This document shows positions 1 through 8,918 of a stretch of 64,000 nt of DNA, piece by piece. The stretch's first letter is position 1. Each line of letters starts with the position of its first letter. Source of the stretch: UBA4658 sp002405485 (GTDB lineage: Bacteria; Planctomycetota; Phycisphaerae; Phycisphaerales; UBA1924); contig DAISGC010000001.1 of assembly GCA_036823255.1 (NCBI GenBank), forward strand, positions 62,001-126,000, given 5' to 3'. The translations under genes and the position numbers were made by a program. Below the pieces are notes generated by a model, which saw only the letters and a program-made list of their open reading frames with translations, was not told where the DNA came from and searched no databases.

Positions 1-1
1 T

Positions 2-241
2 GGAGGGTTGGAGCAGCGGTTGCAGACGATCTTCAAGCAGGGGATCGAGAGTGCGCCGGGAACCGACTCACCTATTGCGGGGATCAGTGGTCCAATGCGG
101 GATTACGGGATCGGGGTGCAGATCGTGCGCGAGCTGGGGCTGAGGAACTTGAAGCTGATCAGCAATCACCAGCGCGAGCTGCCAGGCCTGGAGGCCTTCG
201 GGCTGCGAGTGAGCGGGTATGTCCCGCTGACCGGCGGATGA
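2..241 (+). CDS. ribA: GTP cyclohydrolase II, C-terminal fragment
   Basis: The window opens inside this gene; about 79 codons remain, ending at TGA. The visible tail carries the conserved RDYGIG element followed by an LISNH..E..GLE..GL pattern, the C-terminal signature of GTP cyclohydrolase II (RibA, or the second half of RibBA), which opens GTP to start riboflavin synthesis. The catalytic zinc-cysteine region lies upstream and cannot be checked, so RibA alone cannot be told from a RibBA fusion. The next gene starts 92 bp downstream on the same strand. The identification rests on the C-terminal motif only. Confidence 0.85.
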   Translation, partial: GGLEQRLQTIFKQGIESAPGTDSPIAGISGPMRDYGIGVQIVRELGLRNLKLISNHQRELPGLEAFGLRVSGYVPLTGG

Positions 242-333
242 CCCGACCATGTTCCGAACATTCAGGAAAGCAGAGTGGTGAGGAGCTACCGTTGGCCCAC
301 GGTTGAGACGGGGCTGGGAGCATTGGAGCGACG

Positions 334-1776
334 ATGCTTGGCAAGGTCTTCAAGGCGTACGACGTCCGCGGCACGTATCCGGATCCGCTGGACGAGAAGA
401 TGGCATGGCAGATCGGCTATGGGGTGAGCCGATTCCTGTTGTCGGACGCGGCCCAGGCGGGCGAGACCAGTCCGATGATGCACAACATCGTGGTCGGGCG
501 GGACATGCGGAAGAGTTCCCCGTCATTGTGCAAGTCGCTGATCCAGGGGATCTGCGATCAGGGGGGGAATGTGATCGATGTGGGGCTGGTGGACACGAGT
601 TTCATCTACTTTGCGGTGAACCATCTGGATTGCGCCGGCGGGGTGATGTGCACGGCGAGCCACAATCCGCCGCAGTACAACGGGTTCAAGGTTTCGAAGC
701 GGAAGGCCAAGCCGGTTGGTGAGGCGACGGGGCTGGCGGAAGTGCGGAAGCACGCGGCGATGGTGGACAAGCAGACGATGACGCCGCTGGGCGGGCGGTG
801 CGAGCCGCGGAACCTGTGGGAGGCGTATGCGCGGCACGTGCGGCAGTTCCTGGACCTCTCGCCGGATTGGGAGAAGCGTGGGAAGCTGAAGGTGGTGATC
901 GACGCGAGCAACGGGATGGCGGGGACGATGATCCCGATGGTCTTCGGGAAGAAGTCGCCGCTGGGCCCGGTGAGCGGGCTGGAGATCATCGAAATCAACT
1001 TCGACAACAGCAAGGGCGAGTTTGTTCATGAGCCCAACCCGCTGGTGGCGGCGAACCTGCAGCAGGTGCAGCAGAAGGTGGTCGAGGTCGGCGCGGACAT
1101 CGGGTTCTGCTATGACGGGGACGCCGACCGGTGCGTGGTGATCGACGAGACGGGCGCGGCGATCGGGTGCGACCATCTGACGGGCGTGCTGGCGCCGTAC
1201 TTCGTGAAGCGGCACGGGAAGGGCTCAGGTGTGGTGTTCGACCTGCGTTCGACCAAGGCGGTGGCCGAGGAGATCACGCGGGTCGGGGGTGTGCCTTATC
1301 GCTCGCGGGTGGGGCATGTGTTCATGAAGGCGATGATGGCGGAGAAGAAGTGCGTGTTCGGCGGGGAGCTGAGCGGGCACTTCTACTTCCAGGACAACTT
1401 CAACGCCGACAGCGGCGCGATCGCGATGTGCGTGGTGCTGACGCTGCTCAAGAGCAGCGGGAAGACCATGAGCCAGCTCGCGGCGCCGATGAAGCGGTAC
1501 GCGCAGAGCGGGGAGATCAACTTTCAGATCGAGGACAAGGACGGCGCACTGGCCACGCTGCGTCGTCAGTCGCAGACCTGGGCCCCGAACGCGGAGATGG
1601 ACGAGCTTGACGGCGTGACCATCGACGCGTTTGAGAAGCACGGGTGGTGGTGCAACGTCCGCAAGAGCAACACCGAACCGCTGCTGCGGCTGAACCTGGA
1701 AGCCAAGGACAAGAAGACGCTGGACATGATGCTGGCGAAGATCTCGCCGCTGCTTGGGGTGAAGGTGGATCATTGA
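334..1776 (+). CDS. manB: Phosphomannomutase/phosphoglucomutase
   Basis: A 480-residue alpha-D-phosphohexomutase that interconverts hexose 6- and 1-phosphates for GDP-mannose or UDP-glucose type precursors. All four family signatures are visible: the phosphoserine loop TASHNPP (Ser109), the metal loop DGDADR (261-266), the sugar-binding GGELSGH loop (343-349) and the C-terminal phosphate loop RKSNTEP (near 455). Length is typical of the ManB/AlgC group. The ATG is preceded by a purine-rich stretch. The sequence does not show which sugar is preferred. It stands alone, with a 119-bp gap before the next gene. Confidence 0.93.
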   Translation: MLGKVFKAYDVRGTYPDPLDEKMAWQIGYGVSRFLLSDAAQAGETSPMMHNIVVGRDMRKSSPSLCKSLIQGICDQGGNVIDVGLVDTSFIYFAVNHLDCAGGVMCTASHNPPQYNGFKVSKRKAKPVGEATGLAEVRKHAAMVDKQTMTPLGGRCEPRNLWEAYARHVRQFLDLSPDWEKRGKLKVVIDASNGMAGTMIPMVFGKKSPLGPVSGLEIIEINFDNSKGEFVHEPNPLVAANLQQVQQKVVEVGADIGFCYDGDADRCVVIDETGAAIGCDHLTGVLAPYFVKRHGKGSGVVFDLRSTKAVAEEITRVGGVPYRSRVGHVFMKAMMAEKKCVFGGELSGHFYFQDNFNADSGAIAMCVVLTLLKSSGKTMSQLAAPMKRYAQSGEINFQIEDKDGALATLRRQSQTWAPNAEMDELDGVTIDAFEKHGWWCNVRKSNTEPLLRLNLEAKDKKTLDMMLAKISPLLGVKVDH

Positions 1777-1780
1777 TGGC

Positions 1781-1892
1781 GGAAGGCACTTGGCACTGGT
1801 GCAAGAACAGAGAGCAGAATCTCAAACTGCCTTGATGCCTTGATGACCAAGCGCCTTTGTGCTTCGATGCCTGCCGAGTGCCCAGCGCCTCA
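1781..1892. repeat. Intergenic repeat-like element, copy A
   Basis: The gap between the hexomutase and the KAP-like ATPase holds a series of short motifs that recur in the same order at 8824-8912: GAAGGC, then (T)GGCACTG, then GCAA followed by an AGA/CAG/GAG-rich core ending in TCTCA, then GTGCCCAGCGCC. The flanking GGCACT and AGTGCC are mutually complementary, so the element could fold back on itself. It ends directly before the ATG of the downstream gene. The resemblance was noticed by eye and the copies are diverged. Confidence 0.4.
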
Positions 1893-1895
1893 CTT

Positions 1896-3533
1896 ATGAA
1901 TCTCCAACAGTTTCTCGATCACTGGAAGATTGCCGAGAACCCCTTTCGGGGCGAGGAAGCTCGGCAGGATCCGGTGTTTCTGCGGCTGGAGGCGGTGAGC
2001 CAGGGGGGTGTGGCGGGGAATGCGCCGGCGGCGGCGATCTCGGGGGTCATCAAGCCCGGCGCGACGACGCACTCGGACTTTGAGAAGATCGCGGGGGACT
2101 TTTCCCAGCCGTCGACGGCGATCGTGTTCGGCGAGAAGGGGAGCGGCAAAACGGCGATCCGGCTGCAACTGGCAGATCGGCTGAACGCGTACAACGCGGC
2201 ACATCCCGAAGCGCGATGCCTGTGGATCGGGCTGGATGATCTGAACCCCGTGCTGGCGAGGTTCGTCGAGCGGACCAAGGTGGAGCGCAAGGCCACGGTC
2301 GCGGACACGCTGGCGAAGTTCCGCCTGGTGGACCACATCGACGCGATTCTCGCATCGGGAGTTGCGGCGGTGGTGGATGTGATCATCAAGGAGCGGTCGC
2401 CGACGGTCGGGGCGGGGCCCGCGGCGGTGGGCGAGGCGCGCGAGGACGTGCGGAAGATCATCAAGCGGATGGACGGATCGACGCGGCGGGACGTTCTGGC
2501 CCTGCAGGCCGCGTATGACGGCGCGTGGGCCGCGAGCGGGGGCGAGCAGCGCACCCGGAAGCTCCGTCGCGCGCTGCGCATCGCGCCCCCGATCGGGGGC
2601 CTGGTCTGGTCGCTTCTGGCCTATCTCGGGTGGATTCCGGCGGTGGCGGTCGCCGTGATGCAATGGCGCGGCGGCCAGATCACGACCGATCCGATGCAGT
2701 TCACCAGGGCCGAGAGCCCGGTGTGGGTGGTGGCGGGACTCTTGGCGGCGTGGCTGATCGTGCTGGTGAAGCGGTCGGTGTATGACCGCGTGAAGTACCT
2801 GACGCTCGGGCATCGATTGCGGAAGCAGGTGCGTGTGAGCGCGCGGAGCGACACGAGCTTTGGCCGGTCGCTGCGGGCGATTCCGCAGGCCCTCCTGGAC
2901 CCGGCGGTCCTGCCGATCACGGGTGCGGATGAGACGCGGTACGCGATGCTGGATCGGCTCAAGCGCGTGCTGAAGCACTTCGGATACTCGAGCGTGCTGG
3001 TGGTGGTGGACCGGGTCGATGAGCCGACGCTCATCAGCGGCGATCCCGAGCGGATGAAGAGCGTGGTGTGGCCGATGCTCAACAACAAGTTCCTGCAGCA
3101 GCCGGGGCTTGGCGTGAAGATGCTCCTGCCGATGGAGCTGCGGCATGCGCTGTTCAGAGAGAGCGCGTCGTTCTTTCAGGAGGCTCGGCTGGACAAGCAG
3201 AACCTGATCGAGCGATTGAACTGGACAGGTGCGATGCTGTACGACCTGTGCGACGCTCGATTGCGCGCGTGCCGAGGGCCGGGGGCGGAGCCGATCTCGC
3301 TGCTGGACCTATTCGCGGAAGATGTGACGAAGCAGGACGTGATCGACACGCTGGATCAGATGCACCAGCCGCGGGATGCGTTCAAGCTGCTGTATCAGTG
3401 CTTCACCGAGCACTGCGCGAGCGTGACGAGCGATCAGGCGCAGTGGCGGATTCCGCGGTTGACGCTGGAGAGCGTGAAGAAGGCGCAGGTGGAGCGGGTG
3501 AAGCAGTTGTATCGGGGGATACGGCCGGCGTAG
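1896..3533 (+). CDS. KAP-like membrane P-loop NTPase
   Basis: A 545-residue protein. The Walker A motif GEKGSGKT is at 79-86 and a Walker B-like strand, LVVVDRVDE, ends near 376. Between them are two hydrophobic helices (about 233-255 and 275-292) separated by a short loop. Transmembrane helices inserted between Walker A and B are the hallmark of KAP-family NTPases (Kidins220/ARMS, PifA type), several of which act in phage exclusion or membrane-linked signalling. The N-terminus (DHW..AENPFR) resembles the lead-in of ExeA/ORC-type ATPases. I chose the ATG at 1896 because the 13 upstream codons look non-coding. The KAP assignment is by architecture, not close similarity; biological role unknown. 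Confidence 0.6.
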   Translation: MNLQQFLDHWKIAENPFRGEEARQDPVFLRLEAVSQGGVAGNAPAAAISGVIKPGATTHSDFEKIAGDFSQPSTAIVFGEKGSGKTAIRLQLADRLNAYNAAHPEARCLWIGLDDLNPVLARFVERTKVERKATVADTLAKFRLVDHIDAILASGVAAVVDVIIKERSPTVGAGPAAVGEAREDVRKIIKRMDGSTRRDVLALQAAYDGAWAASGGEQRTRKLRRALRIAPPIGGLVWSLLAYLGWIPAVAVAVMQWRGGQITTDPMQFTRAESPVWVVAGLLAAWLIVLVKRSVYDRVKYLTLGHRLRKQVRVSARSDTSFGRSLRAIPQALLDPAVLPITGADETRYAMLDRLKRVLKHFGYSSVLVVVDRVDEPTLISGDPERMKSVVWPMLNNKFLQQPGLGVKMLLPMELRHALFRESASFFQEARLDKQNLIERLNWTGAMLYDLCDARLRACRGPGAEPISLLDLFAEDVTKQDVIDTLDQMHQPRDAFKLLYQCFTEHCASVTSDQAQWRIPRLTLESVKKAQVERVKQLYRGIRPA

Positions 3534-3752
3534 CCAGGCACGGCGTCGGGCTGCGGATCGCTGCCTTCCGCGTCCGGATCCGGATGCTGGCTGGGTGGTC
3601 CGAGTATTCGAGCGGCACGTGACGGCTGTGCAGGATGTGTGGGAAGCGCAGAACGGTTGGGGGGGTGGTGGCGGGGGCGGCAAGCGTCGTGGTGATGGGC
3701 CCGTGTGCGATGGGCGATATGGCGTGGGATGGTCTCCAGGCCACCAGACGCC

Positions 3753-4595
3753 ATGGTCACACGTGCGACAAACCTCTGGAAACGTGCAGGGATCGCCGCG
3801 GTCGGCGTGATCGCGGCGGCTGCATATGCGCCGCGGGCCGAGGGCGTGGTGGTGACGGGCCTGTCGCCGATGGCGCGGCCTGCGGATGGGTGGGTGGGGA
3901 GCTGGAACGGGTCCTCGTGCGTGGCGGTGGGGCGGTACTGGTTTGTCACGGCTAAGCACGTGGGTGGGAGCGTGGGGCAGAATGTGACGATGCGCGGGGT
4001 CGAGTATCGGAGCGTGGAGGTCCGGCCACACCCGATGTATGACGTGCAGCTCATCCGCGTTGCGGAGGAGGTGCCTGGGTATCACAAGCTGGCGATGAAC
4101 GTCGGGGTTGGGGATCCCGTGGTGATCGGTGGGCACGGGGTGACGGGTGCGGCCGCTCTTCCGTCATACGCCGGCTATGACTGGAACGGTCCGCGGCAGG
4201 AGGCGTGGGGCGCGAACGTGATCGAGGGAGATGGAAACCTGCTGGCGATCCGCTTCGACGCGCCGGTGTCATCGAGCGCGGTGCCGAGCGAGGCGATCTT
4301 CGCGGTGAACGACTCGGGGGGCGGGCTGTTCACATTCGGTGCCGACGGGTCGCTGGAGCTGGCGGGGATCGCGGTGAGCGTGACGAACTTCGGGGCCTCG
4401 CCGTGGAGCACGACGGGGTTTGCGCTGAACATCGACATGTACCGGTTGTGGATGCAGCCGATCGTGGATCCGACGGCGCCGATCAGTTCGGGCACGGGCG
4501 CGCCGCGGGCGATGATGGGCGTGCCGGGGCTGCCGGGGTGGGCCGGGGGCATGATCGTGTGCTGTGTGCTGGCGGGTCTGCGGCGTCGGCGATGA
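3753..4595 (+). CDS. Secreted trypsin-like serine protease with C-terminal anchor-like tail
   Basis: A 280-residue exported protein with an N-terminal signal peptide (hydrophobic about 12-28). A chymotrypsin-fold triad can be traced: His69 in FVTAKHV, Asp97 in HPMYDVQL and Ser188 in NDSGGG (usual form GDSGG). The C-terminus carries a proline-rich spacer, a hydrophobic segment (about 261-275) and four arginines, the layout of PEP-CTERM-like sorting tails common on Phycisphaerae surface proteins. The earlier in-frame ATG at 3705 would give an implausible leader, so 3753 was chosen. It ends 7 bp from the convergent secA-like gene. Substrate unknown. The lysine for alanine before the catalytic His is unusual but need not abolish activity. 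Confidence 0.7.
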   Translation: MVTRATNLWKRAGIAAVGVIAAAAYAPRAEGVVVTGLSPMARPADGWVGSWNGSSCVAVGRYWFVTAKHVGGSVGQNVTMRGVEYRSVEVRPHPMYDVQLIRVAEEVPGYHKLAMNVGVGDPVVIGGHGVTGAAALPSYAGYDWNGPRQEAWGANVIEGDGNLLAIRFDAPVSSSAVPSEAIFAVNDSGGGLFTFGADGSLELAGIAVSVTNFGASPWSTTGFALNIDMYRLWMQPIVDPTAPISSGTGAPRAMMGVPGLPGWAGGMIVCCVLAGLRRRR

Positions 4596-4601
4596 GCCGA
4601 G

Positions 4602-6605
4602 CTACTGCCCGGGCAGGTGCTTGTCGATCCAGTCATCCTGACGGAGGACTTCGGCGCGGCTGACGCGGGCGCGGTGCTCGGCGCGGCGCTGGGCGTAGGT
4701 GAACAGGGCGAGGGCCGTCGCTCTGGAGGAGCCGGCGAGCTCGCCGGAGGCAAAGCCGGGTGTGGAGCGGAACGCGACGCCCAGAGAGCGTGCGTAGAGG
4801 CGGATGAGCTCGTCCTCGAGCGAGATGAAGGTCTGGGACGAGCCGGGATCGCCTTGGCGGCCGGCGCGACCGATGAACTGGCGATCGATGCGACGCGCGC
4901 TGTGCATCTCCGAAAGGATGACGTGAAGCCCTCCGGCTGCGCGGGCGTCTGGATCGAGCTTGATGTCGGTCCCGCGGCCGGCCATGTTGGTGGCGACCGT
5001 GATGGCGGAGGCGCGGCCGGCGTCGGAGACGAGGTCGGCCTCGTCCTTGTCGAAGTTCGCGTTGAGGACGCGATGGGGGAGATTCCTGGCGGCGAGCTTC
5101 TGGCTGAGCAGCTCGCTGGCCTCGATGGACCTGGTGCCGACGAGGATCGGGCGCTTCAGAGCGTGGATCTGGCGGATGCTCTCGACGATGGCGGACCACT
5201 TGGCGTCGAGATTGGCGAAGACCCGCGGGGCCCACTTCTCACGGATGACGGGGCGATTGGTGGGGATGACGGAGATGGGCCGCTGATAGACGCGGGACAT
5301 CTCGCCGGCGGCGTCGGCGGCGGTGCCGGTCATTCCGCCAAGGTGGGGATACGAGCGGAAGAAACGCTGGAAGCTCATCCGGGCGAGGGTCTCGCGGTCG
5401 GCGGTGACCTCGAGCCCTTCCTTTGCTTCGACGGCCTGGTGCAGGCCGTGCTCCCAGGAGCGATCGGGAAGGAAGCGGCCGGTGTACTCGTCGACGATGA
5501 CGATGCGTCCGTCGACGATCTGGTACTGGTGCCCGTGGAGATAACAGTGGCGAGCGACCAGCGCCTGGCGGACGAGTTCTTCCGCGCGGCGCGTGGCCCG
5601 CCAGATCGGCTGCTCGAGCCCGGAAGAGAGCTCGGCGATGCGGTGGCGGCCGCGGCGGGTGAGCTCGGCCTTGCGGCGCATGTGATCCATGACGTAGTCG
5701 GCGCGCTCGTCGAGTTTCTGCGCGAGCCAGCAGGCGTCCTTGTAGACCAGCGCCATGTCGTCCTCGCGACGGGAGCGAGCGATGATGAGCGGAACGACGC
5801 CCTCGTCGATGAGCACGGCGTCGGCCTCGTCGACCAGGGCGGCGTGCAGGCCGGGGATCATGGGACCAGAGCCCATGCCGGCGGCGGGGCCGAGGGATCC
5901 GCCAAGCAGCCGTCGACCTGCCCAGGGGGTGTTGAGCTGGCCCAGGCGGATCTGATCGCGGAGCCAGTCGGCGGTGATCTGCTTGGGCGTGCCGTAGACG
6001 ATCGGACGGGCGTAGACCTCGAAGCGGGCGGGCTCTTCAAGAGATTGCACGATCGCGCCGACATCGCACCCGCAGCGGCGGTAGATGCACGCTCGGCTGT
6101 CGGCGTCGCGCTGCGCGAGATAGTCGTTGACCGTGAGGATGTGCAGGTAGCGATGTCGCCAGGCCAGCAGGGGCGCGGCGAGGGAACCGGTGAGGGTCTT
6201 TCCCTCGCCGGTGACCATCTGGACGATGCGCCCGTGATACAACGCCAGTGCGCCCATGAGCTGTACGGGATAGGCCTCCTCGCCGGTCTCTCGGCGGGCG
6301 ACCTCGCGGATGGCGGCAAGTGCGCGCTGGATCGTTGACTCATCCTCGCGACCGCGCATGAAGAGCTCTCGCAACTCGCGGACGTGTTCGTTGAGGGCGG
6401 CGTCTGAGTGGGTGCGCAGATCCTTGGCGTGGGTGGTGACGATCTGGGCCTGGGAGCGAAGCCAGGAGAGCGTGTGCCGCGCGTGCTTGAGCTTGGTGCG
6501 CGCCATGCTCGCCACGATGTCCAGTCCGCGCGGATTCTCCGGCTTGCGTCGGCGGGCCCGCAAGGACTCGAAGAGGGCGTGGTATCGGGTGACCGTGGAG
6601 GACAT
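4602..6605 (-). CDS. Short SecA-like translocase ATPase
   Basis: A 667-residue SecA homologue and last gene of a four-gene minus-strand unit. Motor motifs are intact: Walker A MVTGEGKT (130-137), LTVNDYLAQRD (157-167), DEAD-box LVDEAD followed by LIDEG (257-269), VDEYTGR (371-377), GGMTGTA (423-429), ATNMAGRGTDI (538-548) and GRAGRQGDPGSS (579-590). It stops about 75 residues after the last motif, so the helical scaffold/two-helix finger, helical wing and zinc-binding tail of housekeeping SecA (about 840-900 residues) are missing. Start ATG at 6605 chosen because homology begins there; the longer frame is arginine-rich and overlaps the upstream gene. Probably an accessory SecA dedicated to the neighbouring M50/HlyD proteins (inference). 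Confidence 0.85.
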   Translation of the reverse strand: MSSTVTRYHALFESLRARRRKPENPRGLDIVASMARTKLKHARHTLSWLRSQAQIVTTHAKDLRTHSDAALNEHVRELRELFMRGREDESTIQRALAAIREVARRETGEEAYPVQLMGALALYHGRIVQMVTGEGKTLTGSLAAPLLAWRHRYLHILTVNDYLAQRDADSRACIYRRCGCDVGAIVQSLEEPARFEVYARPIVYGTPKQITADWLRDQIRLGQLNTPWAGRRLLGGSLGPAAGMGSGPMIPGLHAALVDEADAVLIDEGVVPLIIARSRREDDMALVYKDACWLAQKLDERADYVMDHMRRKAELTRRGRHRIAELSSGLEQPIWRATRRAEELVRQALVARHCYLHGHQYQIVDGRIVIVDEYTGRFLPDRSWEHGLHQAVEAKEGLEVTADRETLARMSFQRFFRSYPHLGGMTGTAADAAGEMSRVYQRPISVIPTNRPVIREKWAPRVFANLDAKWSAIVESIRQIHALKRPILVGTRSIEASELLSQKLAARNLPHRVLNANFDKDEADLVSDAGRASAITVATNMAGRGTDIKLDPDARAAGGLHVILSEMHSARRIDRQFIGRAGRQGDPGSSQTFISLEDELIRLYARSLGVAFRSTPGFASGELAGSSRATALALFTYAQRRAEHRARVSRAEVLRQDDWIDKHLPGQ

Positions 6606-6622
6606 GTGTGGCGGGGGCCGGG

Positions 6623-8821
6623 CTAGATGTTCACCCGGCCCTGGATCTCCTTTCGGAGGCGATCGATCCACTGAGACAGCAGGGGGCGAGTGGGAAGCTT
6701 GAACCGGACGAGGACGCGCTCGCCGGGAAGAACGCTCGTCGCGAGCGCGCTGGAGGCATCGGGGTAGATGTACACGTTGAACTGCGGACGTTTGGCGACG
6801 CGTCCGGACTGGTCCTGTGGGTCGATCTCGAATCGCCCGCCGCCGCCGAAGCCCAGCGCGGCGCTTGGGAGGAGGCGTTGTCCGGCGAGCACGGGCTCGA
6901 AGCGTTCGGCGTTGACGATGGTGCTGACGTTGGAGAGCAGGCGGATCTGGCAGGCCGGGGGTTCGCCGCGCTGGTCGGCGCGGGTGAGGATCCACTCGGC
7001 CTGTTGCTGGTCGAAGGTGGCGGCGATGCGGATGGAGTCGGGATCGACGACGGTGCAGACGGGATCGCCGCGCTTGACGAAGCCGCCGAGTTTCTGGGCC
7101 GGGTCATCGCCGGCGACCACGCCGTCATGAGGGGCGAGGATGACGAGATCGGCGATTCGGCGTTCGATCTCCGCGAGGTTGTCGAGTCCGACACGGAGGC
7201 GTTCGCTTGCCAGCGCGGTGACGGCGGGATCGCCCTTGGCGACGCCGTCGCGGACCATGACGCGAATCTCATCGACCTGCGCGAGGAGCCCGGCCCGCTG
7301 TTCCACCAGGTCGCGATTCTCGACGGTGACGATGGGCTCGCCCTTGAGGACGCGCTCGCCCGGGCGCTTGTGGACCTGGGCGACGAACCCCTCGGTGCCG
7401 AAGTAGATGTTCGTCTTGGCGAGACTGTCGACGACTCCGGAACCGTGCCGACGATCGGGCATGGGGATGAATCCCACGACGCCCAGCAGAAGGACGACCA
7501 TGGCGATGGTGATGGCGACGGTGCGTGCCCTGTGCTCGCTGAGCATGGGGCTGGAGGCGAGCCAGTGCACGAGCTTGCCCAGGGGCATCAGGAACCACGC
7601 CGCGGCGGTCCAGACGGCGAGGACGAGCCCGATGGCGAAGAACTGTCCGAGGACAAAGAGCGTGATGGTGATGAACAGGAAGATGCGGTAGGCGAACGCG
7701 AGGATGCCGTAGACGATGAGAATCGTGCGCTCGTCGGCCTGGGTGGTGGGGGCCGTCAGGTTCTTCAGCCGGTAGATGAACCGCTGAATGAGATGCAGGA
7801 GCATCTTGTTGGAGCGGTTGGCGAGATTGGGGACTTCAAGAAGGTCGGCGAGCATGTAGTAGCCGTCGAACCGCATGAGCGGGTTGGCGTTGAACAGGAT
7901 GGTGGAGATGCCGCTGGTGACCATGATGTTGAAGCAGAACCGCGCCAGAACGCTTCCGCCCTGCCCGGATTCCTGCTGGGCGATCCAGACGAACGCCGCG
8001 CTCGCGGCGACGACGCGCTCGAACATCATGCCGGCGGCGCCGACGGCGACGCGTCGCCACTTGCTCGTGAACGCCCACGCGCTTGAGGCGTCGACATATG
8101 GCGATGGGAAGAGGACCAGGAGCATCACCCCGAACTCGGGCACCTGCCCGCCGAAACGCTTGCAGACCACGCCGTGCCCGAACTCGTGGATGGCCTTGGT
8201 GACAACGAAGGCCAGGGGGATGAGCCAGAGGAACTGGGGGTCGAAGATGTGCTGCTGGTTGAAGTCGCTGGCGAGCTTGCCCCAATGGGGGATGATGCTG
8301 ATAAGCGCCCAGAGGATCAGCGCGCACCAGGCGAGGAAGCCCCAGCGGTTGAGGATGGGTCGAAGGATGGGCTCGGCGGCGGTGAGGAAGCGATCCGGAT
8401 TCAGCAAGCGGATCTTCAGGTACATGATGCCGATCGCCTGCGCGATGGCCTTCTTCTTCACGCGTTCGCGGCCTCGGCGGAGGAGTTGCTCGGTCTCCGG
8501 CGAGGCGTCGCAGGAGAGCAGATTGGACTGATAGAGCTGGCTGATGAGCTGGATGATCTCGTTCTGCGTGGGGGCCAGGTCGCCGAACTTCTCGAGCGAG
8601 GCGTGCCAGGCGGCCTCGATCTCGCGCTGGCCGTCGAGCATCCCGACAAAGTCGTACGCGACGGGGTTGAGCCGGAAGAACTGGTTGCTGGTGGGATCAT
8701 GCACGACGTGCCAGCGTCGCCCGCGGTAGTGCTGGCGGGTGATCTGCACGTGCGGGCGGAGCTTCGGGCGCATGGTCCGCACGCGGTGCCAGAAGGGGCT
8801 GAATGTGGGGCGTTCGTTCAT
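6623..8821 (-). CDS. PqqD-like / M50 zinc metallopeptidase / HlyD fusion
   Basis: A 732-residue multi-domain membrane protein. Residues about 20-105 resemble a PqqD-like winged-helix domain (RPHVQI..QHYRG, LNPVAYDFVG, LDG). Residues about 155-450 are polytopic and carry the site-2 protease zinc motif HEFGH (212-216) and the second motif NPLMRFDGYY (Asp319). Residues about 470-732 are a periplasmic HlyD/biotinyl-lipoyl adaptor domain with a coiled section. The layout matches the group annotated as putative peptide zinc metalloprotease (YydH type), linked to peptide maturation or export. Its stop lies 17 bp before the secA-like ATG, so co-transcription is very likely. The natural substrate is not apparent in the window. 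Confidence 0.85.
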   Translation of the reverse strand: MNERPTFSPFWHRVRTMRPKLRPHVQITRQHYRGRRWHVVHDPTSNQFFRLNPVAYDFVGMLDGQREIEAAWHASLEKFGDLAPTQNEIIQLISQLYQSNLLSCDASPETEQLLRRGRERVKKKAIAQAIGIMYLKIRLLNPDRFLTAAEPILRPILNRWGFLAWCALILWALISIIPHWGKLASDFNQQHIFDPQFLWLIPLAFVVTKAIHEFGHGVVCKRFGGQVPEFGVMLLVLFPSPYVDASSAWAFTSKWRRVAVGAAGMMFERVVAASAAFVWIAQQESGQGGSVLARFCFNIMVTSGISTILFNANPLMRFDGYYMLADLLEVPNLANRSNKMLLHLIQRFIYRLKNLTAPTTQADERTILIVYGILAFAYRIFLFITITLFVLGQFFAIGLVLAVWTAAAWFLMPLGKLVHWLASSPMLSEHRARTVAITIAMVVLLLGVVGFIPMPDRRHGSGVVDSLAKTNIYFGTEGFVAQVHKRPGERVLKGEPIVTVENRDLVEQRAGLLAQVDEIRVMVRDGVAKGDPAVTALASERLRVGLDNLAEIERRIADLVILAPHDGVVAGDDPAQKLGGFVKRGDPVCTVVDPDSIRIAATFDQQQAEWILTRADQRGEPPACQIRLLSNVSTIVNAERFEPVLAGQRLLPSAALGFGGGGRFEIDPQDQSGRVAKRPQFNVYIYPDASSALATSVLPGERVLVRFKLPTRPLLSQWIDRLRKEIQGRVNI

Positions 8822-8823
8822 GG

Positions 8824-8912
8824 GGGAAGGCGCCGTGCGCTTGAAACTGGGCACTGCAAAGAGACAGGAGAACTGGTTCTCACGAGTGCCCAACGCCTCG
8901 TGCCCAGCGCCC
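8824..8912. repeat. Intergenic repeat-like element, copy B
   Basis: This fills the gap between the GAF-HlyD and M50 genes. Read on the plus strand it shows the same motif order as 1781-1892: GAAGGC, TGGGCACTG, GCAA plus an AGA/CAG/GAG core ending in TTCTCA, then GTGCCCAGCGCC. It contains internal complementarity (GGGCACT against AGTGCCC). It lies inside the transcribed region of a putative operon, so a hairpin here could affect mRNA processing. Eye-level similarity only. Confidence 0.4.
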
Positions 8913-8918
8913 GGGCGC

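Noticed and set aside
4617..6338. A 573-codon open frame on the plus strand
   Set aside because: Antisense to the SecA-like gene, whose motifs are unmistakable on the other strand.
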